Shown one piece after another: positions 8,765 to 16,478 of a stretch of DNA of 39,639 bases (its first letter is position 1; the number at the start of each line of letters is the position of its first letter). The notes beneath the pieces are model-generated. The model was not told where the DNA came from and made no database searches. It worked only from the letters and a program-made list of their open reading frames with translations. The stretch comes from JAWLCA01 sp050485905 (GTDB lineage: Bacteria; Pseudomonadota; Alphaproteobacteria; Rhodobacterales; Rhodobacteraceae), in contig JBJHCH010000019.1 in assembly GCA_050485905.1 (NCBI GenBank), forward strand, positions 1 to 39,639, given 5' to 3'. The position numbers and the translations under genes were made by a program.

Positions 8765-8812
8765 GCATGTCCGAGGAGCTCAGAACCGGTTTCCCACTTC
8801 TGCGCGACATGC
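8765..8812. repeat. Dispersed alphaproteobacterial intergenic palindromic repeat
   Basis: The arms GCATGTC (8765-8771) and GACATGC (8806-8812) enclose a core containing CAGAACCGGTTTCCCACTT. On the other strand this reads GCATGTCGCGCAGAAGTGGG, a form I recognise from short repeats scattered between genes in many Rhizobiales and Rhodobacterales genomes. It lies between two convergent genes and one base from the stop codon of the minus-strand oxidoreductase (8814-8816). It can fold into a hairpin in both transcripts. Confidence 0.6.
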
Positions 8813-8813
8813 T

Positions 8814-10094
8814 CTAGCCGGGCCGCATTTCGGCCCGCATCGCCAGAACCGGATGATCGGGCAGATCCACATCCGCCATCGTCAGAACCGCGCCCGCGGG
8901 CACGTCGCGCGTCAGCCAGCCATGGGCAAGGCCGATGGGCAGCGCCTCGATCCGGCGGCTGATCTCTGCCGGTAACGCCTTGGCGTAGCAGGTATATCCG
9001 CCCTCGCCATCCAGTTTCTCGCCGGCCTTCAGCGCCCGCTTGCTGACCGCGACGGCATCGCCACGCCAGAACCGGGTGCTGCCGGTCGCCTCTCCGCGCA
9101 GGGCGGCGTTGAGGACGGAAATCGACAGTTCCATGCCGATCAGGTGAAAGGGCTTGTACATCGCCGCATAGCGCCCGGTGGCGTCCGTTGGCAGGCCGTA
9201 TTGCCGGAAACAGGCGGCGGCATAGTCGGATTCGGCCTTCAGCACCACATAGACGCCCCAGCGCAGGTCGCGGAACACCGGGCGGCCATCGCGTTCGAGC
9301 GAGGACACCACCTCCACCATCCCGTCGCGCTCAAGCTGCCCGCCGATGGCGGCGGGGCGCAGCACATGGGCCAGGTCATCGACGCCGCAGGGCGGAAATT
9401 GCAGCCCGTCTTCAGGCACTTGCAGGTCGCAGGCATTGGCGATGGCACACATCTCGATGGCCGATTTCGTGCCGTCGAGGAAGGAGTTGAACATCTGCGG
9501 GTTCATCCCCGCCGCCTGCGCCTGTTCCGGTGTCAGGCCGTAATAGGGCCAGACCTCATCGGGCGAGAGCGTGTGATAGGAGGGCATGTACTTCGTGCCC
9601 TTGCCCGCCGCCGCGACGGTGAAGCCGGTGGCGCGCGCCCAGTCCACCATTTCCGCCACCAGCGCCGGTTGGTCGCCGTAGGCCATTGAATAGACGACGC
9701 CTTTCTCGCGCGCCCTGGCCGCCAGCGCGGCGCCGACCAGCACGTCAGCCTCGACATTCACCATCACCACATGGCGGCTGGCGTCGATGGCGGCCAGCGC
9801 ATGGGTGGTGCCGGCCAGCGGGTGGCCGGTGGCCTCGATCACCACGTCCACCTCTGCCGCCGCCGCCTCCAGGCCGTTGTCCACGAAGCGGGTGGCGGCG
9901 ATGCGGGCGTCGTCCCAGCCGACGGTTCGGCAGGTCTGGCGGGCCTTTTCCGGGTCCAGATCGGCGATCACAGAAACCTGCAACCCATCGATATTGGGCA
10001 CTTGTGCCAGGAACATCGAGCCGAATTTTCCGGCGCCGATCAGGGCGCAGGTGACGGGGCGGCCGCGCGCGGCCAGCAGGGGCATCAGGTTCAT
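8814..10094 (-). CDS. NAD(P)-dependent oxidoreductase with C-terminal SAF domain
   Basis: Encodes 426 residues from the ATG at 10094, which has GGAGG five bases upstream; the frame is open further back but without homology. The N-terminus is a Rossmann fold (IGAGKFGSMF near residues 18-27, with ADLDP as the strand-2 acidic end) like homoserine dehydrogenase. A central catalytic domain follows (AAAGKGTKYMPSYHTLSPDEVW). The last ~75 residues (AVAVSKRALKAGEKLDGEGGYTCYAKAL, given in parts: AVSKRALKAG, ELDGEGG-like turn, LPIGLAHG) look like a SAF domain as in sugar-acid and antifreeze-like proteins. Related proteins are annotated as oxidoreductases of sugar or sugar-acid catabolism. No sugar genes are adjacent, so the substrate is unknown. 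It is divergent from the DUF1489 gene. Confidence 0.8.
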   Translation of the reverse strand: MNLMPLLAARGRPVTCALIGAGKFGSMFLAQVPNIDGLQVSVIADLDPEKARQTCRTVGWDDARIAATRFVDNGLEAAAAEVDVVIEATGHPLAGTTHALAAIDASRHVVMVNVEADVLVGAALAARAREKGVVYSMAYGDQPALVAEMVDWARATGFTVAAAGKGTKYMPSYHTLSPDEVWPYYGLTPEQAQAAGMNPQMFNSFLDGTKSAIEMCAIANACDLQVPEDGLQFPPCGVDDLAHVLRPAAIGGQLERDGMVEVVSSLERDGRPVFRDLRWGVYVVLKAESDYAAACFRQYGLPTDATGRYAAMYKPFHLIGMELSISVLNAALRGEATGSTRFWRGDAVAVSKRALKAGEKLDGEGGYTCYAKALPAEISRRIEALPIGLAHGWLTRDVPAGAVLTMADVDLPDHPVLAMRAEMRPG

Positions 10095-10154
10095 CTTGTC
10101 CTCCGTTTCCGGGCAGGCTAGCCGGGGGCGGGGCGGGCGAAAAGGGGGTCTGGC

Positions 10155-10586
10155 GTGGCCGACCATGTCAACCTGATCAAGCTGTGCGTGGGGGCCGAGG
10201 TCGTCGAGGATCTGACCGACTGGCAGGCGCAGCGCATGGCCGAGACGGGGCGCGCGAACCCCGTCCACGTCACCCGGATGTGGCCGAAGCGCGAGGCGGA
10301 GATCCTGCGCGGCGGGTCTTTGTACTGGGTTTTCAAGGGGGTAGTGCTTGCCCGCCAGCGCATCGTGGCGCTGGAGGAACGGATCGGGGGCGACGGCATC
10401 CGCCGCTGCGCGCTGGTGCTGGACCCGGAGGTGGTGCGCACCGAACCCGCCCCGCGGCGGCCGTTTCAGGGCTGGCGCTACCTGCCCGCGGGCGACGCGC
10501 CGCGGGATCTGCCGGCGCGGAGAGAGGGCGACGACGACCTGCCACCGGATCTGCAGTCCGCACTGTCGGATCTGGGGCTGCGATAG
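10155..10586 (+). CDS. DUF1489 family protein
   Basis: Encodes 143 residues of unknown function, recognised as the DUF1489 family that is widespread in alphaproteobacteria. Typical features are the N-terminal VNLIKLCVGAE, the VTRMWPKR segment, a Tyr/Trp/Phe-rich centre (LYWVFKG) and PFQGWRYL near the C-terminus. The start is GTG at 10155 because MADHVNLIKL is the conserved beginning; AAGGGGG lies about 8 bases upstream. It is divergent from the SAF-domain oxidoreductase, 60 bp away, and convergent with paiB. No catalytic motif is evident. Confidence 0.85.
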   Translation: MADHVNLIKLCVGAEVVEDLTDWQAQRMAETGRANPVHVTRMWPKREAEILRGGSLYWVFKGVVLARQRIVALEERIGGDGIRRCALVLDPEVVRTEPAPRRPFQGWRYLPAGDAPRDLPARREGDDDLPPDLQSALSDLGLR

Positions 10587-10593
10587 GGCGATT

Positions 10594-10688
10594 TTGTATA
10601 CGCTTGGATCCGCTTGTATACGCTTGGATACAAGAATCCGCCCCAAAATTGTATCCAAGCGTATACACGCGTATACACGTGGATACAA
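10594..10688. repeat. Two inverted 40-bp arrays of 10-bp units
   Basis: The first array is four decamers: TTGTATACGC (10594), TTGGATCCGC (10604), TTGTATACGC (10614), TTGGATACAA (10624-10633). After a 15-bp spacer the second is TTGTATCCAA (10649), GCGTATACAC (10659), GCGTATACAC (10669), GTGGATACAA (10679-10688). The second array is close to the reverse complement of the first; segments 10615-10633 and 10649-10667 are perfectly complementary over 19 bases. Each unit centres on GTATAC, GGATAC or GTATCC. The strict 10-bp period equals one helical turn, so bound proteins would line up on one face. It lies between the 3' ends of convergent genes and far richer in A+T than either. Confidence 0.85.
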
Positions 10689-10822
10689 TTTGCCGATTTT
10701 CGGCCCGGAGGCGGGGCCGCTGCGAGGCGGGTTTCGGGCTGTTCGGGGCGGGTCGCGCGGGCGGCGGGAGGCCCCGGCGCGGGGGCCGGGGCGTCGCAGT
10801 GTGGGGTGGGGCGGTCGGGGGC

Positions 10823-11452
10823 TCAGTCCGTGCCGGGCAGGCGGGCGGCCATGCGGTCGGCGACGGCATCCTGCCCGGTGGCGCGCAGGCCGTCGATGGC
10901 GCCGAGGTAGTCGCGCGACTCTCGGTTCTGGCTGAGCTTGGATTTCGCCAGCCGGCGATGCACCGCGATGCGGAAGGCGACGATGCTGGCCAGCATCTGC
11001 TCCATGTAGTCGGCGGGCGCGTCGGCCATGCGCCAGGCGGCGGCGCCGTTCACGCGGCGTTCGTGGCTGCGGGTCAACAGGCCCACGGCGGCGCGCTTGG
11101 CCTGGGTGTCGTGCTGGAAGGTGATGGTGCCGTGGGCGTGGACGACCTGATAGTTCCAGGTCGGCACGTGGCGGTGGTGGTCCTGCTTGGACGGGTAGAA
11201 GTTGGGCGAGACGTAGCCGTCGACGCCGCGGAAGATCGCCAGCACCTCTGCCCCCTCCGGGATCAGGCGGTGCATGTCGTTGGCCAGCGCCACGTGGCCG
11301 ATCAGCGTGCCGTCGGGCGCGGGCAGGAGCGGGATGTGGTTGGCGACCAGCCCCTCCTCCGTCTGGGCGACGATGCAGGCCAGCGGGGCGGTGGCGATGA
11401 CGGCGGCGATTTCCTCGGCGCCGATCTCCTCGAAATGCGGGGGCAGGTACAT
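10823..11452 (-). CDS. paiB: PaiB-family FMN-binding regulator-like protein
   Basis: Encodes 209 residues of the PaiB/FMN-binding split-barrel family. Family features include the start MYLPPHFEE, LVANHIPLL, the VSPNFYPSK and PTWNYQVVHAHG segments, and the C-terminal FRIAVHRRLAKSKLSQN. Bacillus PaiB was first described as a negative regulator of sporulation and protease genes; in most bacteria the proteins are flavin-binding and the role is not known. It stands upstream-independent of hisG, 65 bp downstream of that gene on the same strand, so it could be co-transcribed. No DNA-binding motif is visible, and a regulatory role should not be assumed. Confidence 0.85.
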   Translation of the reverse strand: MYLPPHFEEIGAEEIAAVIATAPLACIVAQTEEGLVANHIPLLPAPDGTLIGHVALANDMHRLIPEGAEVLAIFRGVDGYVSPNFYPSKQDHHRHVPTWNYQVVHAHGTITFQHDTQAKRAAVGLLTRSHERRVNGAAAWRMADAPADYMEQMLASIVAFRIAVHRRLAKSKLSQNRESRDYLGAIDGLRATGQDAVADRMAARLPGTD

Positions 11453-11517
11453 GGCGGGCCTTTGGTGCGGTGCTGCGTCAGTCTGCGCGGGCCGGGGCCG
11501 GGGCGCAATGGCCGCGG

Positions 11518-12228
11518 TCAGAACCCCGGCGGGGTGGGGAGGTCCAGTTTCGCCAGCAGCGCCTCCAGCGCCATCGCGGGGCCTATCGACCAGTCGGCGC
11601 GGCGGGCGGCGTAGAGCGTCGCCTCGGATTTCAGGATCGCGGGGGCGTCGAGCACCTTCAGGTGGTTCGCGCGCAGGGTCTCGCCGGTGGAGGTGATGTC
11701 GGCGACGGCCTCTGCCGTCAGGTTCTTCACGGTTCCTTCCGTCGCGCCCTGGCTGTCGACCAGCGCGTAATCGGCGACGCCGTGGTCGCGCAGGTAGTCG
11801 CGGACCAGCCGGTGATATTTCGTGGCGATGCGCAGCCGGTGGCCGTGGCGGCGGCGGAAGGCGGCGGCGGTGGCGTCGAGGTCATCCAGCGTTTCCACAT
11901 CGACCCAGGCGCAGGGCACGGCGATGATCAGGTCGGCGTGGCCGAAGCCGAGATGCGCGACCTCGGCCACGCGATCCTCCCATTCCGGCAGGGTTTCCTG
12001 CACCAGATCCATGCCGGTCACGCCCATGTGGATGCGCCCCGCATCCAGCTCGCGCGGGATCTCGGACGCGGACAGCAGCACCAGTTCCACGCCATCGACG
12101 CCCGAAACGGCGCCGGCATATTCGCGGTCGGCGCCGGTGCGGGTCATGGCGACGCCGCGGGCGCCGAACCAGTCGAAGGTTTTTTCCATCAGCCGGCCCT
12201 TGGACGGCACGCCCAGCTTCAGCATCAC
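11518..12228 (-). CDS. hisG: ATP phosphoribosyltransferase catalytic subunit, short form
   Basis: Encodes 236 residues, the short HisG type that lacks the C-terminal regulatory domain and needs HisZ. It joins ATP and PRPP in the first, feedback-inhibited step of histidine synthesis. Visible family features are LGVPSKGRLME at the N-terminus, GVTGMDLVQE, and the PRPP-binding stretch ALVDSQGATEGTVKN (usual form DxxxTGxTL, here followed by STGETLRANHL). It overlaps the end of hisZ by 4 bases (ATGA), so translation is probably coupled in equal amounts with HisZ. Confidence 0.96.
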   Translation of the reverse strand: MMLKLGVPSKGRLMEKTFDWFGARGVAMTRTGADREYAGAVSGVDGVELVLLSASEIPRELDAGRIHMGVTGMDLVQETLPEWEDRVAEVAHLGFGHADLIIAVPCAWVDVETLDDLDATAAAFRRRHGHRLRIATKYHRLVRDYLRDHGVADYALVDSQGATEGTVKNLTAEAVADITSTGETLRANHLKVLDAPAILKSEATLYAARRADWSIGPAMALEALLAKLDLPTPPGF

Positions 12229-13328
12229 GCGCCCCCCTTCAGCAGAGCGACAAGGCCGGGGCGCACGACGCCGCCCACGGCGGGGATCGACCGGCCCGCG
12301 CCCAGTTGCGCGGTCAGCGCGTCATAGCGCCCGCCGGAGGCGACCGGGGGCAGGCCGGGGCGGTCGGCGGCGTAGAGGCCGAATACGAAGCCGTCGTAAT
12401 ATTCCAGACTGGTGCGGCCATAGGCGGCCTCGAACTCCAGCCGCTCCACGTCCACGCCCCGGTCGGCCAGGGCGACCATGCGCGATTCCACCCGGTCCAC
12501 CGCCGGTTCCAGGCTGGGCAGGTCCACGGCGAGGTCGCGGAGCCGTTCCAGCGCCTGCACCATTGGTTCGCGCAAGGCCAGCAGGTCGTCGAAGGTCTGC
12601 ATTTCCAGATCAGAAAGCGGCGGGGTTTCGGCGTCCTGCAGCAGGGCGGCGATGCGGGCCTCGATCTCATCCTGCCCGCGCTTGCCGACCAGTGGGCCGG
12701 CGGTGGCGATCAGCGCGGCGGGGTCGGGGTGCGACAGGTGGTTGAGCAGGCGCTTGCGGGCGTCGGTGGGCGGGGTGCGGCCGCCGAAACGGTCCAGCAG
12801 CGCGCGGAACCGGCGCGGGCGCCAGAGGTGGCGCATCAGGGCGCGCTTGCGGGCATCAGAGGTCTGCAGGCCGGCGACGGCGGCGGTCAGGATGCCGATG
12901 TCGCCGGTGGCGGCGGTCAGGCCAAGGGGGGCGAGGGTGTCGGCGAAGAGCGCGAAGACCTCGGCATCCGCATCGGGCGGGTTCTCGCGGGCAAAGACCT
13001 CGTAGCCGACCTGAAAGAACTCGGCGCTGCGCGGGCCGCTGCGTTCCTGCCGCCGGAACACCTCTCCCATATAGGTGTAGCGGGCCGGCTCGGCGCCGTT
13101 CGCCATGTGCATCTGCACCACCGGCACGGTGAAATCAGGGCGCAGCATCATTTCGCCGCGCAGCGGGTCGGCGGTGACATAGGCGCGGGCGCGGATATCC
13201 TCGCCATACAGATCCAGCAGGGTTTCGGCCGGTTGCAGGATCTCTGCCTCCACCGGCATGGCCCCGGCGCGGCGGAACAGGTCGAACAGGCGTTCGGCCT
13301 CGGCGCGGGCGTCGGACTTGGTGGGCAT
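12225..13328 (-). CDS. hisZ: ATP phosphoribosyltransferase regulatory subunit HisZ
   Basis: Encodes 367 residues from the ATG at 13328. HisZ is a catalytically dead paralogue of histidyl-tRNA synthetase that forms an octamer with short HisG and gives it activity and histidine feedback. The class II fold remains recognisable (LRPDFTVPVVQMH, YMGEVFRRQ, GGRYDALTAQLG), with the HisRS signature replaced. The start is fixed by position, 2 bases after the hisS stop, and by the N-terminus MPTKSDARAEAERLFDLF; the frame is open upstream but would run into hisS. The order hisS-hisZ-hisG on one transcript fits shared ancestry and function. Confidence 0.95.
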   Translation of the reverse strand: MPTKSDARAEAERLFDLFRRAGAMPVEAEILQPAETLLDLYGEDIRARAYVTADPLRGEMMLRPDFTVPVVQMHMANGAEPARYTYMGEVFRRQERSGPRSAEFFQVGYEVFARENPPDADAEVFALFADTLAPLGLTAATGDIGILTAAVAGLQTSDARKRALMRHLWRPRRFRALLDRFGGRTPPTDARKRLLNHLSHPDPAALIATAGPLVGKRGQDEIEARIAALLQDAETPPLSDLEMQTFDDLLALREPMVQALERLRDLAVDLPSLEPAVDRVESRMVALADRGVDVERLEFEAAYGRTSLEYYDGFVFGLYAADRPGLPPVASGGRYDALTAQLGAGRSIPAVGGVVRPGLVALLKGGA

Positions 13329-13330
13329 GG

Positions 13331-14962
13331 TCAGCCCAGCATCCGGCGCACGGTGGCGACGAGATCGGCGCGCGCAACCTCGACCTGTGCGGGCTGGGAT
13401 TTCCATTCGTCGAGGCTGGCGCTCTCCGCGATCTTCGCGCCCAGCACCAGATCCTTCACCTGCACCACGCCGCGCGCGGCCTCGTCGCCGCCCTGGATGA
13501 TGGCGACGGGGGCGTTGCGCCGGTCGGCGTATTTGAGCTGGTTGCCGAAGTTTTTCGGGTTGCCCAGATAGACCTCTGCCCGGATGCCGGCCTGCCGCAG
13601 CTCCGCCACCATCGCCTGATAGTCGGCCATGCGGTCGCGGTCCATCACGGTGACGACGACCGGGCCGCGCATGTCGGCGGTGCTGCGGCCCTTGGCCTGA
13701 AGCGCGGCCAGCAGACGGTCCACCCCGATGGAGACGCCGGTGGCGGGCACGGCCTGCCCGGTGAAGCGTTTGACCAGATCATCGTAGCGGCCCCCGCCGG
13801 CGACCGAGCCGAACTGGCGCGGGCGGCCCTTTTCGTCGGTGATCTCGAAGGTCAGTTCGGCCTCGAAGACGGGCCCAGTATAGTAGCCGAGGCCGCGGAC
13901 GACCGAGGGATCAATCACAATTTGGTCTGCGCCGTAACCTGCTGCTCCGAGCAGGTCGGCAATCTCCTTCAATTCATCGATTCCGCGTAGTCCATCTTCG
14001 GAGTCGCGAACAAGTTCGGCGAGGAATGACAGGGTAAAGGTGTTTTTGACCCGAGCAGACCCAAGTGTATGTTTTTCGCCTTTTGCTCGTCCTGCACCCC
14101 GCTCAATCGAGAGGGCATGACTAACGTCTCGATAGTATGTCCTTCGTTGCTCCTGCTCGTCGGCACTCCGCCAGTACGCCTCCATACGATCAAGGACCAG
14201 CCTCGGCCCTTGTGCGAAACTTATCACCAACTGAACTTGTTGTTCCGACAGCCCCGCGCCTTTGGTGAAGTCGCCGCTTTCATCCTTGCGCCCGGCGCCC
14301 AGCAGCGCGCGCACGCCTTCCTCGCCCAGCCGGTCCAGCTTGTCGATGGCCCGCAGGACGATGCCGCGCTCGTGGGCGAACTTCTCGGGGTCTTTCGGGT
14401 CGAGGATGCCCGCAACTTCCATCACACCGTTCAAAACCTTGCGGTTGTTCACCCGCACCACGTAATCGCCGCGCGGGATGCCCACGGCCTCCAGCGTGTC
14501 GGCCAGCATCGCGCAGATCTCGGCATCGGCCGCCACGCTGGCGGTGCCCACGGTGTCGGCGTCGCATTGGTAGAACTGCCGAAAGCGGCCCGGCCCCGGC
14601 TTCTCGTTCCGCCAGACCGGCCCCATCGCGTAGCGGCGGTAGGGGCTGGGCAGGTCGTTGCGGTATTGCGCGGCGACGCGGGCGAGCGGCGCGGTCAGGT
14701 CATAGCGCAGCGCCAGCCAGTCGTTTTCCTCCTGCCAGGCGAACACACCCTCGTTCGGGCGGTCCACGTCGGGCAGGAACTTTCCCAGCGCCTCGACCGT
14801 TTCCACCGCGCTGGTTTCCAGCGGGTCGAAGCCATAGAGGTGGTAGACCTTTTCGATCCGGTCCAGCATGGCCTTGCGCTCGGTCACCTCGGCGCCGAAA
14901 TAGTCGCGGAACCCGCGCGGGGTTTCGGCCCGGGGGCGGCGTTGGGCTTTGTCCTTGGCCAT
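13331..14962 (-). CDS. hisS: Histidyl-tRNA synthetase with an internal low-GC segment
   Basis: Encodes 543 residues, class II synthetase charging tRNA-His. Motif 2 (GPVWRNEKPGPGRFRQF), the HisA motif (VVRGLGYYTGPVFE), the HisB GGGRYD and motif 3 (GVSIGVDRLL) are present, followed by an anticodon-binding domain. The start MAKDKAQRRPRAETPRGFRDYFG is typical. The protein is longer than I expect for this group. The extra length and a marked drop in GC coincide at about residues 238-352 (13905-14250), between motif 2 and HisA, where codons such as CGA, AGG, ACA, AGT and ATT cluster (for example in EQRRTYYRDVSHALSIER). The frame is continuous, so the gene should be functional. Confidence 0.95.
   Translation of the reverse strand: MAKDKAQRRPRAETPRGFRDYFGAEVTERKAMLDRIEKVYHLYGFDPLETSAVETVEALGKFLPDVDRPNEGVFAWQEENDWLALRYDLTAPLARVAAQYRNDLPSPYRRYAMGPVWRNEKPGPGRFRQFYQCDADTVGTASVAADAEICAMLADTLEAVGIPRGDYVVRVNNRKVLNGVMEVAGILDPKDPEKFAHERGIVLRAIDKLDRLGEEGVRALLGAGRKDESGDFTKGAGLSEQQVQLVISFAQGPRLVLDRMEAYWRSADEQEQRRTYYRDVSHALSIERGAGRAKGEKHTLGSARVKNTFTLSFLAELVRDSEDGLRGIDELKEIADLLGAAGYGADQIVIDPSVVRGLGYYTGPVFEAELTFEITDEKGRPRQFGSVAGGGRYDDLVKRFTGQAVPATGVSIGVDRLLAALQAKGRSTADMRGPVVVTVMDRDRMADYQAMVAELRQAGIRAEVYLGNPKNFGNQLKYADRRNAPVAIIQGGDEAARGVVQVKDLVLGAKIAESASLDEWKSQPAQVEVARADLVATVRRMLG
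13905..14250 (-). other. Low-GC recombinant-looking segment inside hisS
   Basis: A hand count of 13921-14160 gives 128 G+C in 240 bases, about 53%, against 46 of 60 in 14281-14340 and 40 of 60 in 13801-13860. Codon use differs from the rest of hisS. The segment codes for the insertion region between motif 2 and the HisA motif, which contacts the tRNA acceptor arm in characterised enzymes. It contains residues not found in my recollection of related HisRS (AYWRSADEQEQRRTYYRD, KGEKHTLGSARVKNTFT). No terminal repeats are seen at the borders. Confidence 0.7.
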
Positions 14963-15024
14963 GGGTGTCCCTGATCTGGCTGGGTGGCGCCCGTTTAGCG
15001 AAGCAGGCGAAGGGGGGCAAGCGG

Positions 15025-15228
15025 ATGGACAGGCTGGTGGCGGCGGAGGAAGCGATCGCCCATCTGACCAAGGCGGTGGAGGATCTGTCGGAGGTGATCG
15101 CCCGGCAGGGGGCCGAGATCGACCGGCTGACCCGGCGGGTGGAGATGCTGGTGGCGCGCGAGGCCGAGCGTGCGAGCGAGAGCGACGGCGGCGTGGTGCT
15201 GGCCGACCAGAAGCCGCCGCACTGGTAG
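15025..15228 (+). CDS. slyX: SlyX-like coiled-coil protein
   Basis: Encodes 67 residues, mostly one coiled coil (LVAAEEAIAHLTKAVEDLSE then VIARQGAEIDRLTRRVEML), ending in QKPPHW. The C-terminal PPH plus aromatic residue is the hallmark of SlyX, a small protein of unknown function. The ATG at 15025 is preferred over an upstream in-frame ATG because AGGGGGG lies 8 bases before it and the family start is MDRL. It is divergent from hisS with a 62-bp gap that must hold both promoters, and 57 bp before the AbrB-family gene. Confidence 0.8.
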   Translation: MDRLVAAEEAIAHLTKAVEDLSEVIARQGAEIDRLTRRVEMLVAREAERASESDGGVVLADQKPPHW

Positions 15229-15285
15229 GCTTGCCCAGAGGCTTGCCCCTGTGCCCCGGCCCTGCCTATAAGGCGGGCAAGGGTC

Positions 15286-16377
15286 ATGAACATGCAAAGC
15301 ATTCTGGCCGGGGTGCGCCCCGGTGCCATCGGGATCGCCTATGCGCTGGGGCTGCTGGGCGCGGGGCTGGGCGTTCTGCTGGGCCTGCCGCTGCCGCTGC
15401 TGCTGGGTCCGCTGCTGGTGGTGGGCACGGTGGCGGCGGCGCAGGTGAAGCCCTTTGGCCTGACGCCCGCGGTGCCACAGGCGTGGCGGATGCTGCTGAT
15501 CCCCATCGTCGGCGTGGCCATCGGTGGGGCCTTTACCCCGGACCTGGCGGCCGAGGCAGTGCGCTGGTGGCCCAGCCTGCTGGCGCTGGCGCTGTATGTT
15601 CCGGCGGCGCAGGCGGTGGGCTATGTGATCTATCGCCACATCGGCGGGCTGGACCGGGCGACGGCGCTGTTCTCCTCCACCCCCGGCGGGCTGTTCGAGG
15701 CGATCAGCATGGGCGAGGCGGCGGGGGCCGACATCCGCATGCTGACGACGCTGCAGTTCCTGCGGCTGATCCTGTCCATCGTCACGGTGCCGATCATCTT
15801 CCTGATCCTGACGGGGGCGGCGGTGGGCAGTTCGGCGGGGGTGGCGATGGTGGGGGCGGAGGTTCCCATCGGCTGGTGGGATGCGCTGCTGCTGATTGGC
15901 GCGGCGGTGGGCGGGGTGTGGATCGCCAAGCTGGTGCGGCTGCCCGGTTCGGTGATCGTGGGGCCGATGCTGGCATCCGGTGCGCTGCATCTGGCGGGGC
16001 TGACCAAGGCGATTCCGCCGGGCTGGATGATCGGGCTGACGCAGATGGTGGTGGGGGTCAGCCTTGGCACCCGCTTTGCCGGGATGGCCGGGGCGATGGT
16101 GGGGCGGGCGCTGTGGCTGGCGGTTCTGGCCGTGGGGGCGATGCTTTTGCTGGGCTATCTGTTCGCGCTGGCGATCCATGGCGCGGTGGGAGAGAAGGCG
16201 GGGACGGTGTTTCTGGCCTTTGCCCCCGGCGGAGTGGCGGAGATGAGCCTTGTGGCGCTGTCGTTGCAGGTCAGCGTGGTCTATGTGACCGCGCATCATG
16301 TGGCGCGGATCCTGCTGTCGGTGCTGCTGCTGGGGGTGCTGGACCGCTGGGCGCGGGGCGGTGCGGGGGCGGATTGA
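15286..16377 (+). CDS. AbrB-family membrane protein
   Basis: Encodes 363 residues with about ten hydrophobic segments, arranged as two similar halves. The repeated signature is visible: LPLLLGPLLVVGT with a downstream STPGGLFEAISMGEAAGAD in the first half, and LPGSVIVGPMLASGALH with FAPGGVAEMSLVAL in the second. This is the AbrB/'ammonia monooxygenase regulator' integral membrane family (Pfam AmoA-regulator, often labelled AbrB duplication), which is unrelated to the Bacillus AbrB transcription factor and whose substrate is not established. AAGGCGGGCAAGGG before ATG 15286 is a reasonable RBS. A stem-loop terminator follows the stop. Confidence 0.88.
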   Translation: MNMQSILAGVRPGAIGIAYALGLLGAGLGVLLGLPLPLLLGPLLVVGTVAAAQVKPFGLTPAVPQAWRMLLIPIVGVAIGGAFTPDLAAEAVRWWPSLLALALYVPAAQAVGYVIYRHIGGLDRATALFSSTPGGLFEAISMGEAAGADIRMLTTLQFLRLILSIVTVPIIFLILTGAAVGSSAGVAMVGAEVPIGWWDALLLIGAAVGGVWIAKLVRLPGSVIVGPMLASGALHLAGLTKAIPPGWMIGLTQMVVGVSLGTRFAGMAGAMVGRALWLAVLAVGAMLLLGYLFALAIHGAVGEKAGTVFLAFAPGGVAEMSLVALSLQVSVVYVTAHHVARILLSVLLLGVLDRWARGGAGAD

Positions 16378-16382
16378 GGGGC

Positions 16383-16404
16383 TGTCCACGCGTGGACACT
16401 TTTT
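16383..16404 (+). terminator. Palindromic terminator after the AbrB-family gene
   Basis: TGTCCACGCGTGGACA (16383-16398) is a perfect 16-base palindrome followed by C and five T residues, five bases past the stop codon. The folded form would have six base pairs and a four-base loop. A palindrome without a natural loop could equally be a protein-binding site. Confidence 0.65.
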
Positions 16405-16478
16405 CAACCCTTTGATTCCGAACGAAATCGCGCTTTTTCTTTACCGAATCTTTACCCCGTCCACGCCCCAAGGCCCGC

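Noticed and set aside
10095..10688. Long open frame extending the SAF oxidoreductase upstream
   Set aside because: It runs antisense through the DUF1489 gene, whereas ATG 10094 has a strong GGAGG and the family Rossmann fold starts soon after it.
10594..10688. A CRISPR-like array
   Set aside because: The units are 10 bp and adjoin without spacers, so the arrangement is phased repeats, not CRISPR.
13905..14250. hisS as a frameshifted or intein-interrupted gene
   Set aside because: The frame is continuous and no intein splice residues or homing-endonuclease motifs are visible; a composition-shifted in-frame segment fits better.
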